A DNA stretch of 64,000 nt from Antedon mediterranea (lineage: Eukaryota > Echinodermata > Crinoidea > Comatulida > Antedonidae). The position numbers and the translations under genes were made by a program. The notes under the pieces were generated by a model that worked only from the letters and a program-made list of their open reading frames with translations, ran no database searches and was not told the DNA's origin. The DNA is taken from the NCBI RefSeq assembly GCF_964355755.1, contig NC_092680.1, positions 7,479,001 to 7,543,000 of the forward strand, written 5' to 3'. The first letter of the stretch is position 1. Each line of letters starts with the position of its first letter. Shown piece after piece: positions 43,868-58,800 of the stretch.

Positions 43868-46800
43868 TTACTCGACATCCGTAGATGATTTCTCCGACTC
43901 TATATTAGCTCGATCCACATTCTGAACAGTAGTGCCTAAGATTCCTTCTATATCTTGTATCACGTCCTGAAATAGAAATTGATATTTTCTTGTAACTTGG
44001 AATGAAAACAATAAACTTAAAATACTGTAATATTAATACTTGTTCATTATTGAATGTATGTTTGTTAATTTCACACATAATAAAAGGATATATTAATTTC
44101 AATCAGACAGTGTACTACTCTAAGCTCTTTCAAGACCCAGTTGAAGTCGTTCTCTTTCAAACAAGTTTTTCAGTAATTTAAATTCTTATTACCACATCTC
44201 GTCTATTTTATTTTATGTACCGCGCAATGAGAGCATATGCGCTCTATAAGAATGAACTTTTATTATTTGTAATCTTCTTTTGTAATAGAGCTAATTTATT
44301 GAACTGGCAGGGTTTTTAGCCAGACGATTAACGAATGGGGTTAAATTGGTTCAAAACACAGCAGCAACAAAGCCAGATGCACTGGCTTATGTAAGGGCAC
44401 TCCAATTTTTAGTCCGTAACTGAGAGTATTTATGTACCTTGAAATTGGTTTCTCCTTGCATGTTAGGAGCAGAGATTTCCTGATGAATTATAGATAAATT
44501 GCGAGCAAATGATGCGAGGGCGCTTTGAAGTTGGTCGCCAACTGTTAACATTCCCATTACTTCTCGCTTGAAACTGTCAATCAAGGTAAAGACACTGCCT
44601 TGGCGTACCTGTCAAAATGGATTCAAATTTTCTTTGTTTATTTAACTTTGTACACAGCAAATACATACTTTTAGTTAAAGATGTATTGTCGCCCAAAAAC
44701 ATGAAAAATAAAGATTAATAAAATCAGACTTTGAATAGATTAATTTGTAGCTTTAATCAAGATAATCATTTCTGTAGAAAAAAAATTTGAAAAAATTAAT
44801 GTTTTTACTTATAAAATTACAAAATAAATGGTTAAATTCAATCAAAAACCCATTGGCTGGTAGCCAATTTGTTTGCTTTAAATTACATTTTTTTAGGTAA
44901 ATACTTTTTTTTTCAATCCAATTTTTGGTCAAAGTGGATAACTATTTGGTGACATTAAAATGGCATGCTTAACAAAAAAATTTTTAAGAATTAATTTTTC
45001 AGGGGGACAATACATCTTTAAGGATTGGTCCAAGCTTGAAATACCATAAAGAAGCGAAATATAACATTTATATATATTCAACTATTTTTGCATATAAATA
45101 GCTACAGTTTTAACATAAACCTATAAAGCTCTGTCTACACTATCAAAAATGTGATGTGCCCATATATGGAAACGATGATGTCATATCACTACCATATTTG
45201 GGTACGTCACACTTTTTTGTCAACTAGTTTGGTAGTGCAGACAGAGCTTTAGAGATCGCATCGTTTCTTACCTTAATATCAAAGCCAATACCATGAGCTC
45301 GGCACATTTGGAAGAAAACACTATAGTGTACCATGGCTAAGTTGGTGTGTCTTAAGCGTGTACTCATTACAGCGTATCGACTTGTTAGTGGTTCACTCTA
45401 CAAATAAATTATAACACGATTTAGCAGCTTTTCATTATTATTCATAAATTGTTTAACTTGCAGGCCTTTTCTTTTGAAAATTATAGGTGTGCTACAAATT
45501 GCACTCCTCAATACATTCAGGGGTGCTGTAGGTGTGCTGTTTGTATTTTAGTGTGTAGAAGTTTACCAAATTTAAGGTTGTTGCAAATCGCTCTCCTCAA
45601 GTGCGGTTTAGGAGTGTGTTAGGTGAGTGATCGCACTCGCTTGCCTTAAAAGACAAGGCCTGAATTGTATGGAAATGTATACAGACATTAGAGGACCAAA
45701 CATGGAGTTGTCTTTTAGGCCAGATCAGCCTTATACCCAGCCACAGTAGTATATGTCATGCTAATGACTTACTATGACAATATCATGAATAGAGATTATA
45801 GGAATCTAGAGAATTAAAACCTTTTGTATAATAATATATTTTTAATAAATCACACCCACTTCATCTTCATGTTCTTCATCTTGTCTCATTCGTCTTTTCT
45901 TCTTGACTTCTTTTTTTTGCCGAGGAACATCTAAAGTCCAGTTCTTGCAGTCGATAGTACCCCCAGTCAAGTATAACATCATATTTGTCATGGCAAGGCT
46001 GTCATCATACCAAAGATTTAAATCTACAGCCCATAGTTTTTGTTCCATCTGAGGTGAAAGATTGTAATAAAAACATTATAAAGTATTACATTAAGGGAAA
46101 TATATTCTTAGGACAGTTTTCCCGAAATAGGAATGTCCCCTAAATAGGGGTATCCAAAGGATACTGTACTATTGTACTAAACAATCATGGAAACTCACCG
46201 AACTAGGGTCAATGAAGGTCACAAAGTCAATAGCCATGTAGCCAACGACACCTCGCTGTTGGCAGCTGCGGCCAATCTTATAACAAGTGTTATTAAGGTC
46301 TTCTGGTTCCACTGATGACTGCGGTACAGAAACACCCCAGCAATTGAAAGGTGTCTCAGCATGGATTTGGTCACCAGATGATAGCAGTAGAATTTGACCA
46401 GTAGGCTCGATAAACATGTTGACACGCAGAGAAGTGACACTGTCTGACGGGGGACAGGCTTCTATAACACCTCCTGTATATAATAACAGCATACATGATA
46501 ATTTGTTAGCAATTTTGTGATGAATTAATACTTTTATACATGGATCTACATTATTTAGAAAAAAAACACCTTATAAATAATAAAATAAGAATTGCATACT
46601 ATAAAATATATGACAAAGTATAGTCCAAGGGGTTCAAGGTAAGAAATTTAATGAAAATTAGTTTTAAGCTCTGTCTATACTATCAAACTAGGAATGATTG
46701 TATTAAGAATGAAATTGACCAAAGCTGTTCTCTACATTTAGCTTAAATTGGGGTTGGGACTATACTCAAGCATGGGATTAGACTAACCGCAAATACAGTA

Positions 46801-49800
46801 TTCAATTGTGCCACTTTTTTACCATTTGTGTGTACAGTATTAGTAGTGTTTTTAACACTTTCAAAAAGTAAAAAAGTATAGTATTAACATGAATACCTTG
46901 ACTGAGAAATGCATCTAGAAACTTTGACCATGTTGGAAAGACACTAGTGTTGACTGGACGGCAGTGCTTTGTTAGAATACCAGGTATCTCAGCGTGAATT
47001 TTAATGTACGCTGCTTCCTATACAATAAGGAAAATACAATCAATACAATAGGGGTTGCCAGTGATTAACAAGTCCATAATCAGATGGGTTGACTGCTGAC
47101 TGTAGTGCATGGAGACTTTGTAGTCATAAACCACAGCCAGAACATGGAACTACATACAAAATTAGTATGAAAGAACAACCTATGCAAGCATGAATAATAC
47201 CTCACTACCAAATTCAGATTTTGTAAGCAGTAAAATTGACATCATTTAAATATTGAACTGTGTTTTCTGGAAATAAAACAGCACAATTATTAACGTTCTC
47301 CATTGATATTTGATTTATTTGTACTGAAAGCCGAACCTTTGGAAACAGTGTACCACTGACAACTTTTATTTCATACCAATATTATGCAACAAACCTGAGC
47401 CCATCGTTTCTTCCACTTCTCCCCATATCTTTCTGCCTCTTTCTTAGCCCATGTGTGACACTTGAGGTGAGGTATAACATCACAATATGCAATCCCCCTC
47501 CCATCTACCTCATCATCTAGTTTGAAGAGGTACCGCTTTACATCTAGATTCTCTGTTACCAACTGAGCTAAACTCTCATGTATCTGAAGGAATTTAACAA
47601 AGGAATTACAGTATGATAAGGATGGACAATATAATGGCAAAGAACAGATAATCACACAGTATTAGTAAGTATGGAAATCAGGTAAAAATTAAGTCATGCC
47701 AAAGAACTACAGTACATACTCTTAAGCTCCTTCTATCAAACAAAAATGTGATGTGCCCATATATGGATACAATGATGTCATATAACTACCAAATTTTGGC
47801 ATATCACTACCATATTTAGTTACATCACACATTTTTGTCAAACTAGTTTGATCGTGTAGACAGAGCTTTATGATTAGGAAGGAATTACATAATTTCAAAT
47901 TATACTCATTTCATGTTGTTTAACAAAACTTTGGAGTTTACAAACACCGGGGTACTCCATACAAACGTGAGAGGGGTATAATAGAAGGCATGGTAAGTTA
48001 TTTTAAATATACTGACCTGTTGAAGATGATACACATCATAGTCTGAAGGAGGTGTGTCTACTTCCGCACTAGCAAACACTCTCTTTGAACCAGACTTTGT
48101 GGAATACAGGTGTGCTACCTCGGGTTCTGTTCCCAAAATAGGAACACCTATGAATGAAAGATATGCACTTGTTAAGAACAGTAGAACCACAATTAAGGGG
48201 ACACCTTCAGGTGTGAACAAGTGTTCCCTTAATAGGGGTGCCATATTGTTAAAACACATACTTATTTTTAAAATTTTTCTTTTTATTGATTGTCCATACA
48301 CTTTTTTTTATTTTATTCATTTCGCCAATAGACATGAAATAATAATTACAAAACATAGAAATATATATATTCAGGTTGAAATTTTCAGACCGTTTGGATA
48401 GAGTGCTCAATACCAAGGTAGAGCATAAATAAATTAAATAACAGCAGAAAACTTGGTTACTTCATTGTTTTAATATAGAAATATATATATATATATATAT
48501 GAAGACAAGACACGAAGCCGAGGAGAGACAAAAGCATTAAACAAAAAGCTGTCACCGGTAAGGTGTGTCTCTCCAACACAAAAATTACAAATAAAAAGAA
48601 TATATACTATAATAACATAGACATTTCACAAGATAAAAAAAATGATTTAAAAAGTTACAAAGTTTCTCTCCGACTTTTAAATAAACAAAATAAACTTATG
48701 TTATAATAGAGAAGAGTGTGATTAAAAAAATGCAAAAGTTAATCTTTACCAACCAGTAACAACACATAAACATAAGCTTTCACATGAAGAGTAATTCTAT
48801 AACAACAAGAATAAGCGCTGTAATAATAATGATCATAAAAAAAACACCATTTTGATTACAGGGGCCGGATTTATCAAACTTGCTTAGCAAAAAAATCGTC
48901 TTAACTTTGCCTTAAATCCTTGATTTTGCCTAAGTCAGATTTATCAATATATCTAAGCAAAAAAAATTGCTTAATTTTGTCTTAAATCTAAGACGAACAA
49001 CACCCTGCCTTAAGATGAAAAATTTCGTCTTATCTCATTTCTGCAACAGAAACATTCTTTTTTGACAACGCGAGCGCGCTAGGCCGGAACATTGAACATT
49101 CGGAAAGGCTACGCTAGTGCGTTTTACGCTGTACTACGGACGCTAAAATAATGATATCGATCTTCACAAAGATGGCCTAGAAATTGGACGAGCAAAACAA
49201 ATATTTTCGGGATAGGTACGACCCAATTGACTAGCTTTTAGAAAACTGTATCGCTTGCCAAGGGTCGCTGTCATTGATAAAAATAAATAAATGTTGATTT
49301 GATTTAAGTTTAGAGCGAATGATTTTGTATGTATTTCCGACTGTTGTGCTCTTTCTCTATTTCAAGTAATAAAAACAATAGTAGCCAGAATGCGCCCTCT
49401 CTTGTTGGGAGTGAAAATACGGAGATAAAATGTTATAGCGCCGCCATCGCTAAGAGAAAAAAGCTAATACGCATGCGTAAGCAAGAATTTTTCGTCTTAA
49501 GACATAATTTGCTGCCCTCTAGAGTTTAATTTTGCGCATGTGCAAAGTAAAATTTACCTAAGACAATTTTTCTGCTAAGACATTGCTAAGACGGTTTGAT
49601 AAATAAGATTAAGTTATTTGCTTAAGCACTTCTTAAATATTTCAGCTTAAGCAAAAATATAAGCAAATATTGATAAATGCCAACCCAGACCTAGAATTTC
49701 CGAGATAGTGAGGTCATCCTTGTGCATAGCTCCAGGAACAATGTAGGCCTCAGTTCCAGCTATGAGGTTTTCAATTCTCTTTAATGCTCTTGGACTGTAC

Positions 49801-52800
49801 TTCAAGTAGGAAGCTAGGCACATACTATGGCTCTACAAAGAAATATCAATATAAATAACACATGACATGTCCCAACATATGGGTAGTCCCTTGATAGGGG
49901 TTGACTGTAGTGTTAAAACATATATTTCCCCTTGTTAATAAATAGGGATAAAAAGTGAAAAATGGCCGTACAAAACAAAGATAGCACTTACTGGAAAGCT
50001 ATTTATAGCTTCAGGAATGATTATCTTAAACCTGGAAGACACATCTTTCTGGTTTTCAACATTGCCAGAATCTACTGCATTTTTCAAGCCCAATAATTTA
50101 TTATAGTATTGGAGAATCTCATCATTAATGGTGACAGGAGATACGTAGATAACATCAACATTGTCATCTGACAGAACAAACAAAATATTATTCATATAGA
50201 GTATCACGGTGTGAAGTCACAACGATAGAGAGCGGTGCATGGTTGCTAGCAAACCAAAAAATTTGTTCAACGCTACTATGTTGATAAACTGTAAAGATCT
50301 GTATTTCTATCAAATTATGTATCTTAGCTTGATTTTTTTTAGATTAAAACTGTAGTTGAAGAATAAATAGGTTATTAAAAACAAATATTTAGTGATCTTT
50401 TGAAATTTTAGTTTGTTTTTTTATTTATTAAGTTTTAAAATGACTACTTCAATAAGCCTATTCCAAACCATTGGTGACCTTGGAGTCACTCAGGCAGGTT
50501 GAACGCATTTTTGGTTGCGCTAGCAACCACGCAGCGCCACCCACTGTCGTGACGTCAGCACCGTGATACTCTATAATAACTATAACTACATGCATGACTG
50601 AACACATCACAATACTACATAACCCTTAGGTTGTGGTATGTTGTCGTCCACCCCATTTACATTTACCAGATTGCCTGTATTAAGGGGAAAACTTCAGGAC
50701 CCTTAAAGACACCTTCATTACAATTTGTGACGTTTTGTAAAAAATAATAGATATATATTACTTTAAAAACATTAAACCATGTCATTCCTTGTCTTAAATG
50801 TACGTTTTATAGTAAATTATGATAAAAAGGGAGAAACAATGCACTACCTAAGTAGCTCGCGCCGAATGACCTCTCGTGAACGGTCTTCAGGCCTAGCCTA
50901 GCTAGGCTTAGTTTTGTAGCCTAGCTGGTAAGCATCGGTAACGTACGAACATCGTACGCTAGCTATACTGTATACCTAGCCTGACGTTGTATAATTGCTG
51001 CATTAATTGTTTTTCTATTTTTGCCAGACTCCATTGATACAAATTGGGGAAAACCCGGTATTTTCGCTGAAAAGTTAGGAGTCTTCCATTTGTTTTGGCC
51101 TCACGATCATTTAAAAAGTGGGTGAATTACAGAAGAAAAACAAAAATATCAATCCGCGCGCAAAGCATTTTGGGATTTATAGCGTGCCGCTATAATTATT
51201 AGAATCAACTTATTTTTCACATTTTCAACCATTTAAAAACGAAAAAAGTTATCGCAATAGGACCATATAGTATTATTTTTACATTAAATATAGTTTGTGA
51301 TCTTAAATTAGATCTAAAAAACGTAGGGAAAGTGTCTTTAATTGGGGTGTCCATTGAACAGGGGTTAGAAAAATATCTCCTAAACAGATGTTTCCTGAAT
51401 GAATGGGAGTTCTACTACATTATTGCCACATCATACAAAATCATCTGTGTCCATATATGGACTTGATGATGTCATATCACTACCATATTTAAGCATATCA
51501 CTACCATATTTGGGCACATCATACTTTATAGAGAGCTTTACAATACCTTTCAAATCACAGAGTCTTGCCATTTGCAGATTCTGACGTATATTAAAATCGT
51601 TGATGCCTTGACGGATCTTCTGAGAATAACCCAGAGATGGAATGTGAATGATAGTTCGCCGCAACTGTTTCAATCTGCTCCATGTCTTTTGTAATTTCTA
51701 TATAATACAGAAATGTTTAAAAACTTTACTCAATAATACACTTGAAATTACCATATAAGTTATTCACTTTAAAAAGAATACAGGAGTTTATACAGGTATC
51801 TAAGTGAGGTATTATGTGGTAAATTAATTTTTCTTAGATTTTGTCCTACTCTGCTGTAAATTGTATAGTGAAGTAATTCCTGAATGGGAATCAAACACCC
51901 ATGAACTAAACTGAACTAGGTCACTAAACTGGTGGTCATACCTCTGATTTCTAAGTTGCAACATGTTATTTATTTTGTATATCAAAATGAGATCGAGATG
52001 CAAACTGCTTACTGGAGCAGGAAGATCACAGCATCATAAGGCTTGAATTCAAAGTTTACTGCTTAATTGTTTTTACCTCAGATTTCACTTTGAAATTCAC
52101 AAGTTCTTGTTTTCTTGTTAACTTAAGATTCTTACGTATCTTTGCCATCTTCACATTCATAATCCATGAGATCGCAATCACGCCTGCAGCCCACTTCTTT
52201 CGACGATACTCCAAGTATGCTTGTCTGTCTTTATACCGACGCCATGTCGATTGAATCTTTGATGCGGCTACATGAGTCCCTCTCGGGCCAAGGTAACGGC
52301 GTCCAGGTCGTCTGATAAGTGCCTCGACGTCATCTTTGTTGATGATGACTGATAGTAATTCTGGAATTGATGGATCTTTTTCTAATTCATATTCAAGTGC
52401 AAGGTCTGCAAGTCTGTAAGTAAAGAAATTAGTTGTTAAAGAAATTATTATTTATTTAATCATATTCTTCATAGTTCTTGGTTCTTAGTGTGACAATCCT
52501 ATTGCAGCTCAAATGAAGCTATACTAGGATTGGGTGCAGGTGAACCTGATAGAAACAGCAGGCCTCTGGATCTTTGTTTCTATGTTGTTATCCAAAAAGA
52601 CTTGTTCTATGACTAGAACCATGGTAAAGGAGAGTCTTAAACCGAAGCCAGTATTATAACTATAGTTTGCAGCACCACTTGACTTGTTAGTATCCTAACT
52701 GTAGTAGATTAAATCATTTTAAACATTATTAATATACAAATGTAACTGTAATATTTATACCTATCACCATTCACAAAGGCTAATGGTACTGCATATTCCA

Positions 52801-55800
52801 TCATCAGTTTTTCAAGTAGTTTCAATGTGCTACTGATGTTACCCCATGATAGGCAGTAGTGTTGCTTAAAGGCTGCATAATCTTTAGAATTCTCACATGC
52901 TCTGCCATGCTGAATAGCAAATCTATGATGCAGGTGCTTGAACTCACTGGCAGGAGTGGTCGGTGGTGGCTAAAAAAGGATATAAAGTTTAACTTTGGAA
53001 GAATGATTAAAGGGTAGATCTGGTTTCACTACAGGATTTATTTCTTAACATACCACTTTCATTATCTTTTGAGCCCACAATTTATCTTCTTATATTTTAA
53101 TTGTAAATAAGGAAACATAACACTTACAAATGGTTCTTTAATTTTCATGGGTACAAGTGAACGTGCAGATTTGGCAGATATTGCCCTCGATATGGGTGTT
53201 GAATGGACCCATAGACTATCACGGCCTTCAGATTCTGGCCTAGACTGGCTTAGCTGTGAGTGCATTGCCATTGGAGATTCTGGGGGTGGTGAAGGCTTCA
53301 TAGGTGTATGAAGATCAAGCTTGACAGATGCTAAAACATGGTTGCCATCTACACAGAGAATTAGTCAAAGTGTGAATTTGAAAAACCGGTAATAAATTAA
53401 ATTGGCTCTTTCTAAGTTATTTATCACTTGAAAATGGTTGTCATCTAGAATTTCAATAAACATACTCATTAACACATTAAGAGGATTTTGTTTCGTTATT
53501 TTAACATCTACATATTTTACATAATGATTCAACTGGGGCATTCAAAGTTACTAAGCTTTAAAACTGCTGCAGATCCTCAGTTGAGAGGACACCTTCGGGA
53601 CCCAACAAAGATTCCTCTTAATAGGGGTGGTATCCCTTTATTAGTCCTAATGCTACGCCTTGTTCTTTTCATGAGAAAGTGTTCCCTTAATAGTAGGGTT
53701 GTCCTCTGAATAAAGATGTCCAAAAAGAGACTAGTTCTACTGTTGTAGTCTATGAATTATAAAATGGACATTTACCAAAATTATTTTTATTGGTAATTTC
53801 TGTACGAATACATTTCATGGTTTAAGAGAAGAAAATATAATAATTGAACTTTAATATTGAATTATTTGGCCACAAGAGACGTACCTCCGCTTTTTAAATT
53901 CCTATGTTCTTTCTTTTCTTCTGGATTGTACAATGTTACCACTTTGTGTCGAACAGGATTCGGATCAAGAGTCAAATCTGCTGCGGGTGGAATCAGTCCT
54001 CTTTCAATGAGGCTTAAAATTCCTTTCCTTGCATCCCTTTCAGAAATCGGTGGTGGTATCAACTGAAACAGAATAATAATATGAATTATCAGTCAAAGCT
54101 TTAGCTATCAATTTAGAAAGGTTAGCTAATCGATTTAGAAGATTTATACAATATGCAAATGCATCATTACCTGCGGGTCGACACGGTTAGCTTTTGGAAG
54201 AACTGCAAGGTGTTCAATATTTGATCCCATAACTGGTTTCTGTAGTGGAAGCTTTGTTGAAAGAAAGCAAAAACAGTTGAAACAAAATGAAAAACTATTT
54301 CTAGAGAGTAACAGTTGCAATTTATACTTTCTATACTTTACCGAATCAACAGCGAGTGACTCACCAATTACAGGATGCTTATTGATTGAAATTGATTGAT
54401 TGAAATATATATTTATACTGGGTAACCTCTTCAGTCAAAGACTGGTCTCCCAGAGGGCCCAGTTATGATCAGTGGCTGTGATGTACTGTACTAATACACC
54501 GGGGTAACCCCCTACACGTCTCGAAAGATGTACTAGGTTCTTTAAACTCTCATTTGACGGCTTAGGGAGTGGAGTTGAAAGAGTTGTGAGTTACAACCAT
54601 GGCACTGGGTCGCAGTTGAACCACCGCACTAGGTCAGGGTTCAATATCTAAGAAGTTCGGCAAAACATATTGAAACACATACCTTTGTCTGACGCCTATC
54701 AACAATAAGAGGAAGAGAAATGCCATAGTTTTCATCCACCATCTTTCTGTTTTGTGTACTTGTGGGATCGGTCAATGCCTTTATGTTGTAAGTAAATTTA
54801 GCCTAAAAATTATATGATATGAGGTTATTTTTTATTTTATTCATTTCGGCAATAAACATAAAATAATAATTACAAAAAAAAAAACATAGAAATATATATA
54901 TATATATGAAAAACAAGACACGAGGCCGAGTAAAGACAAAAGCATTAAACAAAATTCCAATTCAAACTATTAAACAAAATGTATCCTTCTTTTGTCCTAT
55001 TCTTCCTTAAAAGTGGCATGATAATTTGTTGGTGTCAAAATTCTTTAGTATAAACAAAATTGGTAAGGATGGCTTGAGCAAGAAAAAATATGTTTTATCT
55101 TGATCATTACAATGTTTTTTTTTTGTTTGGGAGAAATGAAAACATTATTGTTGGTTTTTTGGATATTAGTACAGAAAACACAGAATCTCGAAATTCCATG
55201 GTAATCTTAAGCTCTGTCTATATTATCAAACTAGTGATGTTCCCAAATATGGTAGTGATATACCCAAATATGGTAGTGATTATGACACATATTTTTTTTT
55301 GAGTTTGATAGTGTAGACAGAGCTTAAGATGTGTTCATAGAGTGAAAAACAAAAGATATTTGAGGAAAAGTGATACATCACCTGTTGACCTGGTGATGGT
55401 CCATATGGCCCACCTGCACCTGCTGGCTCTATGGCTGTGTATCGGGGTACAGCATGTCTGAAACTAATACCAAAACCATAGTTAATCAAAGTAAAACATT
55501 AAGACAGTATCCACCAATACATTGTTAATTATATGTGGTACTTGGTACATTGGTCACTTTGCAACTCAAAACGAAGCTATACTAGGAGGGTCCCTTCACT
55601 CTCCTTAAATATGGCTATAAGAAAATTATGCTTTACTAATTTCTTGACAATGACAATGACAACTTCTTTTATTTTCTTTGTAAATAAAGTAGATAAATAA
55701 ACGACAAAATTAACATTTATAATTACAAAATTGATTTAAACAAAGAAAAGGGGAAAATTCTTGAAGCAGATGCTTATAAAAGAAAAAACCCCATTTAAAT

Positions 55801-58800
55801 ATAAAATTCATTAATAAATGTAAATCAGCTCAAAATTATAATTTCATAGAAATTTTCCAATAAAATACTACATTTAAACTAAGCAAACAATTTAATTTTT
55901 ATTTTTGATTTATAAAAGAATGGGTTTACGAATTATTTTCTGAAATCAAATGCATAAGAATGGGTTTACTAATTACTTTATCATATTATGTAATTTTCTA
56001 ATAGATGTTTTTTATACAGTTATTTATGTGTTTTAAAAAACAAATGATATATGTAAATATATTAATAAAATTATTTATAATTAAGTGGTACTGTATTACT
56101 AGTAGTAGTTACAAAGGAACAGTTTAAAACCTTGTCAATGCTCCAGGAGCTGGCTTTCGTAAGTCCAAAGACGTCAGATCCCATAATGTTTCCCTAGTAC
56201 AAAACAAAGTTTTTAAAGCTTTATGTGACAAAAAAATGTGATGATATGGACATAATGATGTCATATCACTACCTAATTTGGGCATATCACTACCATATTT
56301 GGGCACATCACACTTTTTTTTGTCAAACTAGTGTAGACAGAGCTTAAGTCAATATAGTAACTTGGGTGTGTAACATGTGATATGACAGCCAGTTGGGTGG
56401 ACCAGGTAAATGTCTAATTTATATGGTTGTTTGGTTTTGCTTTCAATTTTAATGTTTTGCTGGAAATTTCAACATAACTATAATTGTAAATATTTAATAA
56501 TTTTATATTGAATATTGAACTTTATTGCTATCTTTGCTGTTATTGTAAATTGTTTAAAAACATTTTAAAAGGTATCATGATGTTCTTCTTGCTGTTGGAT
56601 GTGTTTAAAATAAAATGCCATCAATCATTTTGCAACTACTTACTGGCTGCCACCAATCTCGCTAACTTTCCCCTTTGCATCGACAGAAGGCAGTGTTGTC
56701 ACCTTGTTGTTGACCACGTTCAGTATCTGCTCTGATCTAGCCTGCCAATTTTAAGACATTTTAATTTTAGAATGAATTTTCAGTTTCTGGGTGGACATAA
56801 AATCAATAAAAATCACATTAAATTATACAAAAGTATTGTATAGTATCCTGTTATTTTATGACCTACTCTTATCTTTCCTTCTAAGGAAGGCAAAAAACTG
56901 CCCCTTTACTTAATTTAAGGATTTGCTTCCACGACCTGGATCTAGAAATTTCCCATAACATTGTAGGTATAGAAATAAAAGCAAAACTACACTGGTAAAT
57001 AGGCCTATGTATAAATTAATAAATAATAACACTAGCTTCAGCCTACTAAATAATATTATAATTATAAAAGGCCAGTTTACTTTTTAATATAATGACGTCA
57101 CTCATAGGCCTATAAATTGTATGTAATGTAGGCTAGGCGAGCGAGGCAAAGTTAATTATAATATTTGGTAGGAATAGAGAAATAGGATGGTTGTCAGGGA
57201 TGTAAACCATACAATTACAATAAGGCCTAAAAAAAAAAATTGTTTGTTTGCTGTCAAGTTTTTTTTTTTTGGTAGGGGGGGCGGGTGGAAAAAAGTTTTT
57301 TTTTTTTTTTTTTTTTTTTTTCTAATGTTAATTTCTCTGTTATTTGCTCGCGAATTTGAGAGTAACAAAACACACTGAATAAAACAACGAGCTCAAACAT
57401 CTATTCATAATTTGTTTCACATTTTAATTCTGTTTTGGGCGCGTTAGGCCCCGTGTCTAAACTAGCCTAGGCTAGTCCTACTACTACACAGTAGGTCGTT
57501 GTTAGCAGGCCTAATATATAATTAAATATTTTAATTTTTAGAAGTTAGTGTACCGTATATTTCGGTGTATAAGTAGCACCTGTGTATAATAAGACGCACC
57601 CGACCCCTAACTGAGAGTAAAATATCGGTATTTTGTATATCGTCGATGTATAAGACGGCCGCGCCCAGCCTCAACAAGAAGAGAAGTCCCCCATTCCGTC
57701 AGTTCTTTCTAACTTGTTATGAATGAGTTTCGCACCCGCAACATCGAGTGCGTGACCGCACGTGTGTGTGGGCTAGCCTCGCTCGATCCTTTTATCGAGA
57801 GGCGCACGTTTTCACGGACAATCGTATTCGATTAGTATCTATGTATCCTAGAAGTGTGTACGCTAGGTCTATGCTATAATCAACTGGAGAATATACTAGT
57901 CGAATACTGTGTACACAATGTGGTTGCCAAGAAGGGCTCGCTCGCGCTGGGGGTACGACGGTCGTGCGTATAACTATAATACTATTCCAATCGTAAACGT
58001 CGTTTTTAAATGAAATTTTATCGGAGCGCCTAAAACAGCTCCATAATGAACAAATTTTTTCATCATATTTAGTACAAAATCACGCTAAAATGCCTTGAAA
58101 ACTAGCAGGTTGCTGTTACGCTAGTACACTGTAGCTAGGCTAGGCCTACTCTTTAGACTTTAGTAATACTAATAGGCCTATCTAGGCCTTACCTTAAAAA
58201 GCCCAGGCCTAGCCAACGAGGTGGCGATATCTGTGTTGAGGCATTTATGTTCGGTGTATAAGACGCACCCTTAATTTAGAGGTTAAATTTGCGTGTCAAA
58301 AGTGCGATTATACACCGAAGTACTGTATACGCTACGTTATTATTTTTATTGTCACTTCATCCTCGCACACTCGATTTTTACACCTTTTCGGCCAAAAAAA
58401 ATCATTAAAAAAACTCGTTTTTTTAAAGCGCCCTCAACGTAAAAAAAAAACTTTTTCTTATTTCCGCCCCAAATTTTTGGCGAAATTAGGGGCGGCGGAT
58501 GACAGCAAACAAACTATTTTTTTTTTTTGGCCTAATATTGCTTGCCTTAATTCCAAACTCTGTTTTTGCAATAGCATTCTCAAGTGCTCTGATATCAACA
58601 ACCTCTTTGTTGTTTGAACCCTCTCTCGTATTTGCTTGCAGGAGATGATCCTTCAGTTGTTTTAAATCTTCTTGCACCTATAAAAAAAATTATATATAAA
58701 ATTATACATTACATTACAATGCAGGGAGGGCTTGTTAAAATAGAGGTAGGTAGCCTCATCATTCACGTCAACTACTGGTAGGCTATGATCCGGCTATGCT

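Noticed and set aside
57156-57378. Lys/Phe-rich frames around 57.2-57.4 kb
   Set aside because: Made of A and T homopolymer runs at a transposon end.
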